A program made the translations under genes and the position numbers. The notes beneath the pieces are model-generated. The model made no database searches and was not told the origin of the DNA. It saw nothing but the letters and a program-made list of their open reading frames with translations. A stretch of 5,152 nt of DNA from Bacillota bacterium (GTDB taxonomy: Bacteria > Bacillota_H > UBA994 > UBA5500), in the NCBI GenBank assembly GCA_012727835.1, contig JAAYGE010000114.1, positions 1-5,152 of the forward strand, in the 5' to 3' direction. Position 1 is the first letter of the stretch; every line of letters begins with the position of its first letter. Below are positions 4,715-5,152 of the stretch, piece by piece.

Positions 4715-5152
4715 CTATTTTGAATTATATTTGGTGGATATGGGCGATTGTAGCATTTCCCCGGTACGACGGAAATTGGCGTGCACTTCCACTTCTATGG
4801 GCATGGTGGGAAAGTATTCTTGCCAATTGAGACTGTCGTAAATCCCCGGATACAAACGATAAATACGGTCGCCTATCCCCAGAACATCTGCTTTCATTTC
4901 GGTTTGAATCTTTCTCAGTGTGGTTTCAGCTACCCCTTGGATGTGGGCCGTAAGTAGCTGATCCAGCTCCCTAATGGCGGTAGCCGTCAATTCCAGCTGA
5001 TCGATAGTATGTTCAACCAGGTCTCCATCCTGGTAAACAATTATTTTGGCTCGTGGTTGCCCTCCCGCGGGATCGATTCTAAGCACCCGCCTACCGTATA
5101 CTTGGCGCTTAACAATGTAACCTTGCCCCGGCAGTTCCACCACCACATTACC
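4715..5152 (-). CDS. Ger(x)C family spore germination protein, C-terminal part (5' end outside window)
   Basis: C-terminal portion of the lipoprotein 'C' subunit of a germinant receptor (GerAC/GerBC/GerKC type), which sits with A and B subunits in the inner membrane of the spore and takes part in sensing nutrients. The frame is open through the right edge, so 146 residues are visible of a family that is usually about 350-400. The match is to the C-terminal GerAC domain: an amphipathic helix of the kind seen before the domain end (DQLLTAHIQGVAETTLRKIQ), then ADVLGIGDRIYRLYPGIYDS (family pattern D-x-x-G-x-G-x-x-x-x-R-x-x-P), WQEYFPTMPIEVEV and the terminal FRRTG. The GTG at 5146 is an internal valine codon, not the start. 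The N-terminal lipobox and promoter lie outside the window. Stop is TAG. It is convergent with the transporter ATPase gene. Which receptor it belongs to cannot be told. Confidence 0.88.
   Translation of the reverse strand, partial: GNVVVELPGQGYIVKRQVYGRRVLRIDPAGGQPRAKIIVYQDGDLVEHTIDQLELTATAIRELDQLLTAHIQGVAETTLRKIQTEMKADVLGIGDRIYRLYPGIYDSLNWQEYFPTMPIEVEVHANFRRTGEMLQSPISTKYNSK

Noticed and set aside
4755..4776. Inverted repeat ATTTCC/GGAAAT as a terminator for the transporter operon
   Set aside because: Only six base pairs with a ten-base loop, no following T-run, and it lies inside the conserved RRTG-coding end of the Ger(x)C gene.
5144..5146. GTG as the start of the germination gene
   Set aside because: The frame stays open upstream to the window edge, the visible part is only the C-terminal domain of a longer family, and no ribosome binding site precedes it.

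Overview
The window looks like chromosomal DNA from an anaerobic, spore-forming Firmicute (Clostridia-like, possibly the Desulfotomaculum/Peptococcaceae side; no precise taxon can be fixed). The evidence is a Ger(x)C-type spore germinant-receptor subunit, a two-domain rubrerythrin, a DUF2225 protein, strong AGGAGG-type ribosome binding sites and sigma-A-like promoters. I see no mobile elements, CRISPR arrays, rRNA or tRNA. Gene content is ordinary; the interest lies in regulatory RNA and in apparent damage to one operon.

Left block (1-1850, minus strand), read 5' to 3': a DUF2225 zinc-ribbon protein, then a cysteine-motif flavoprotein, then birA (biotin protein ligase/repressor, running off the left edge). 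The three are tightly spaced and probably one operon from a promoter at 1891-1919. The flavoprotein frame has an in-frame TAG at 766-768 and then stays open for 59 more family-like codons to a TGA that overlaps the birA ATG. The birA product has Asn where the family has its catalytic lysine (KxxG motif). Together these suggest decay, draft-sequence errors or relaxed selection.

Middle block (1851-2600): a divergent intergenic region with back-to-back promoters, then rubrerythrin on the plus strand, with a possible PerR-like operator at its transcription start and a strong intrinsic terminator behind it.

Right block (2600-4711, plus strand): a promoter, a cobalamin riboswitch, a downstream stem-loop, an intrinsic terminator, then a FecCD/BtuC-type permease and its FecE/BtuD-type ATPase. 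The riboswitch identifies the importer as one for vitamin B12 or another corrinoid, turned down when cobalamin is plentiful. No substrate-binding protein (BtuF) lies in the window, and the following gene is convergent, so it must be encoded elsewhere.

Right edge (4715-5152, minus strand): the C-terminal part of a Ger(x)C spore germination protein, only 3 bp from the end of the ATPase gene.
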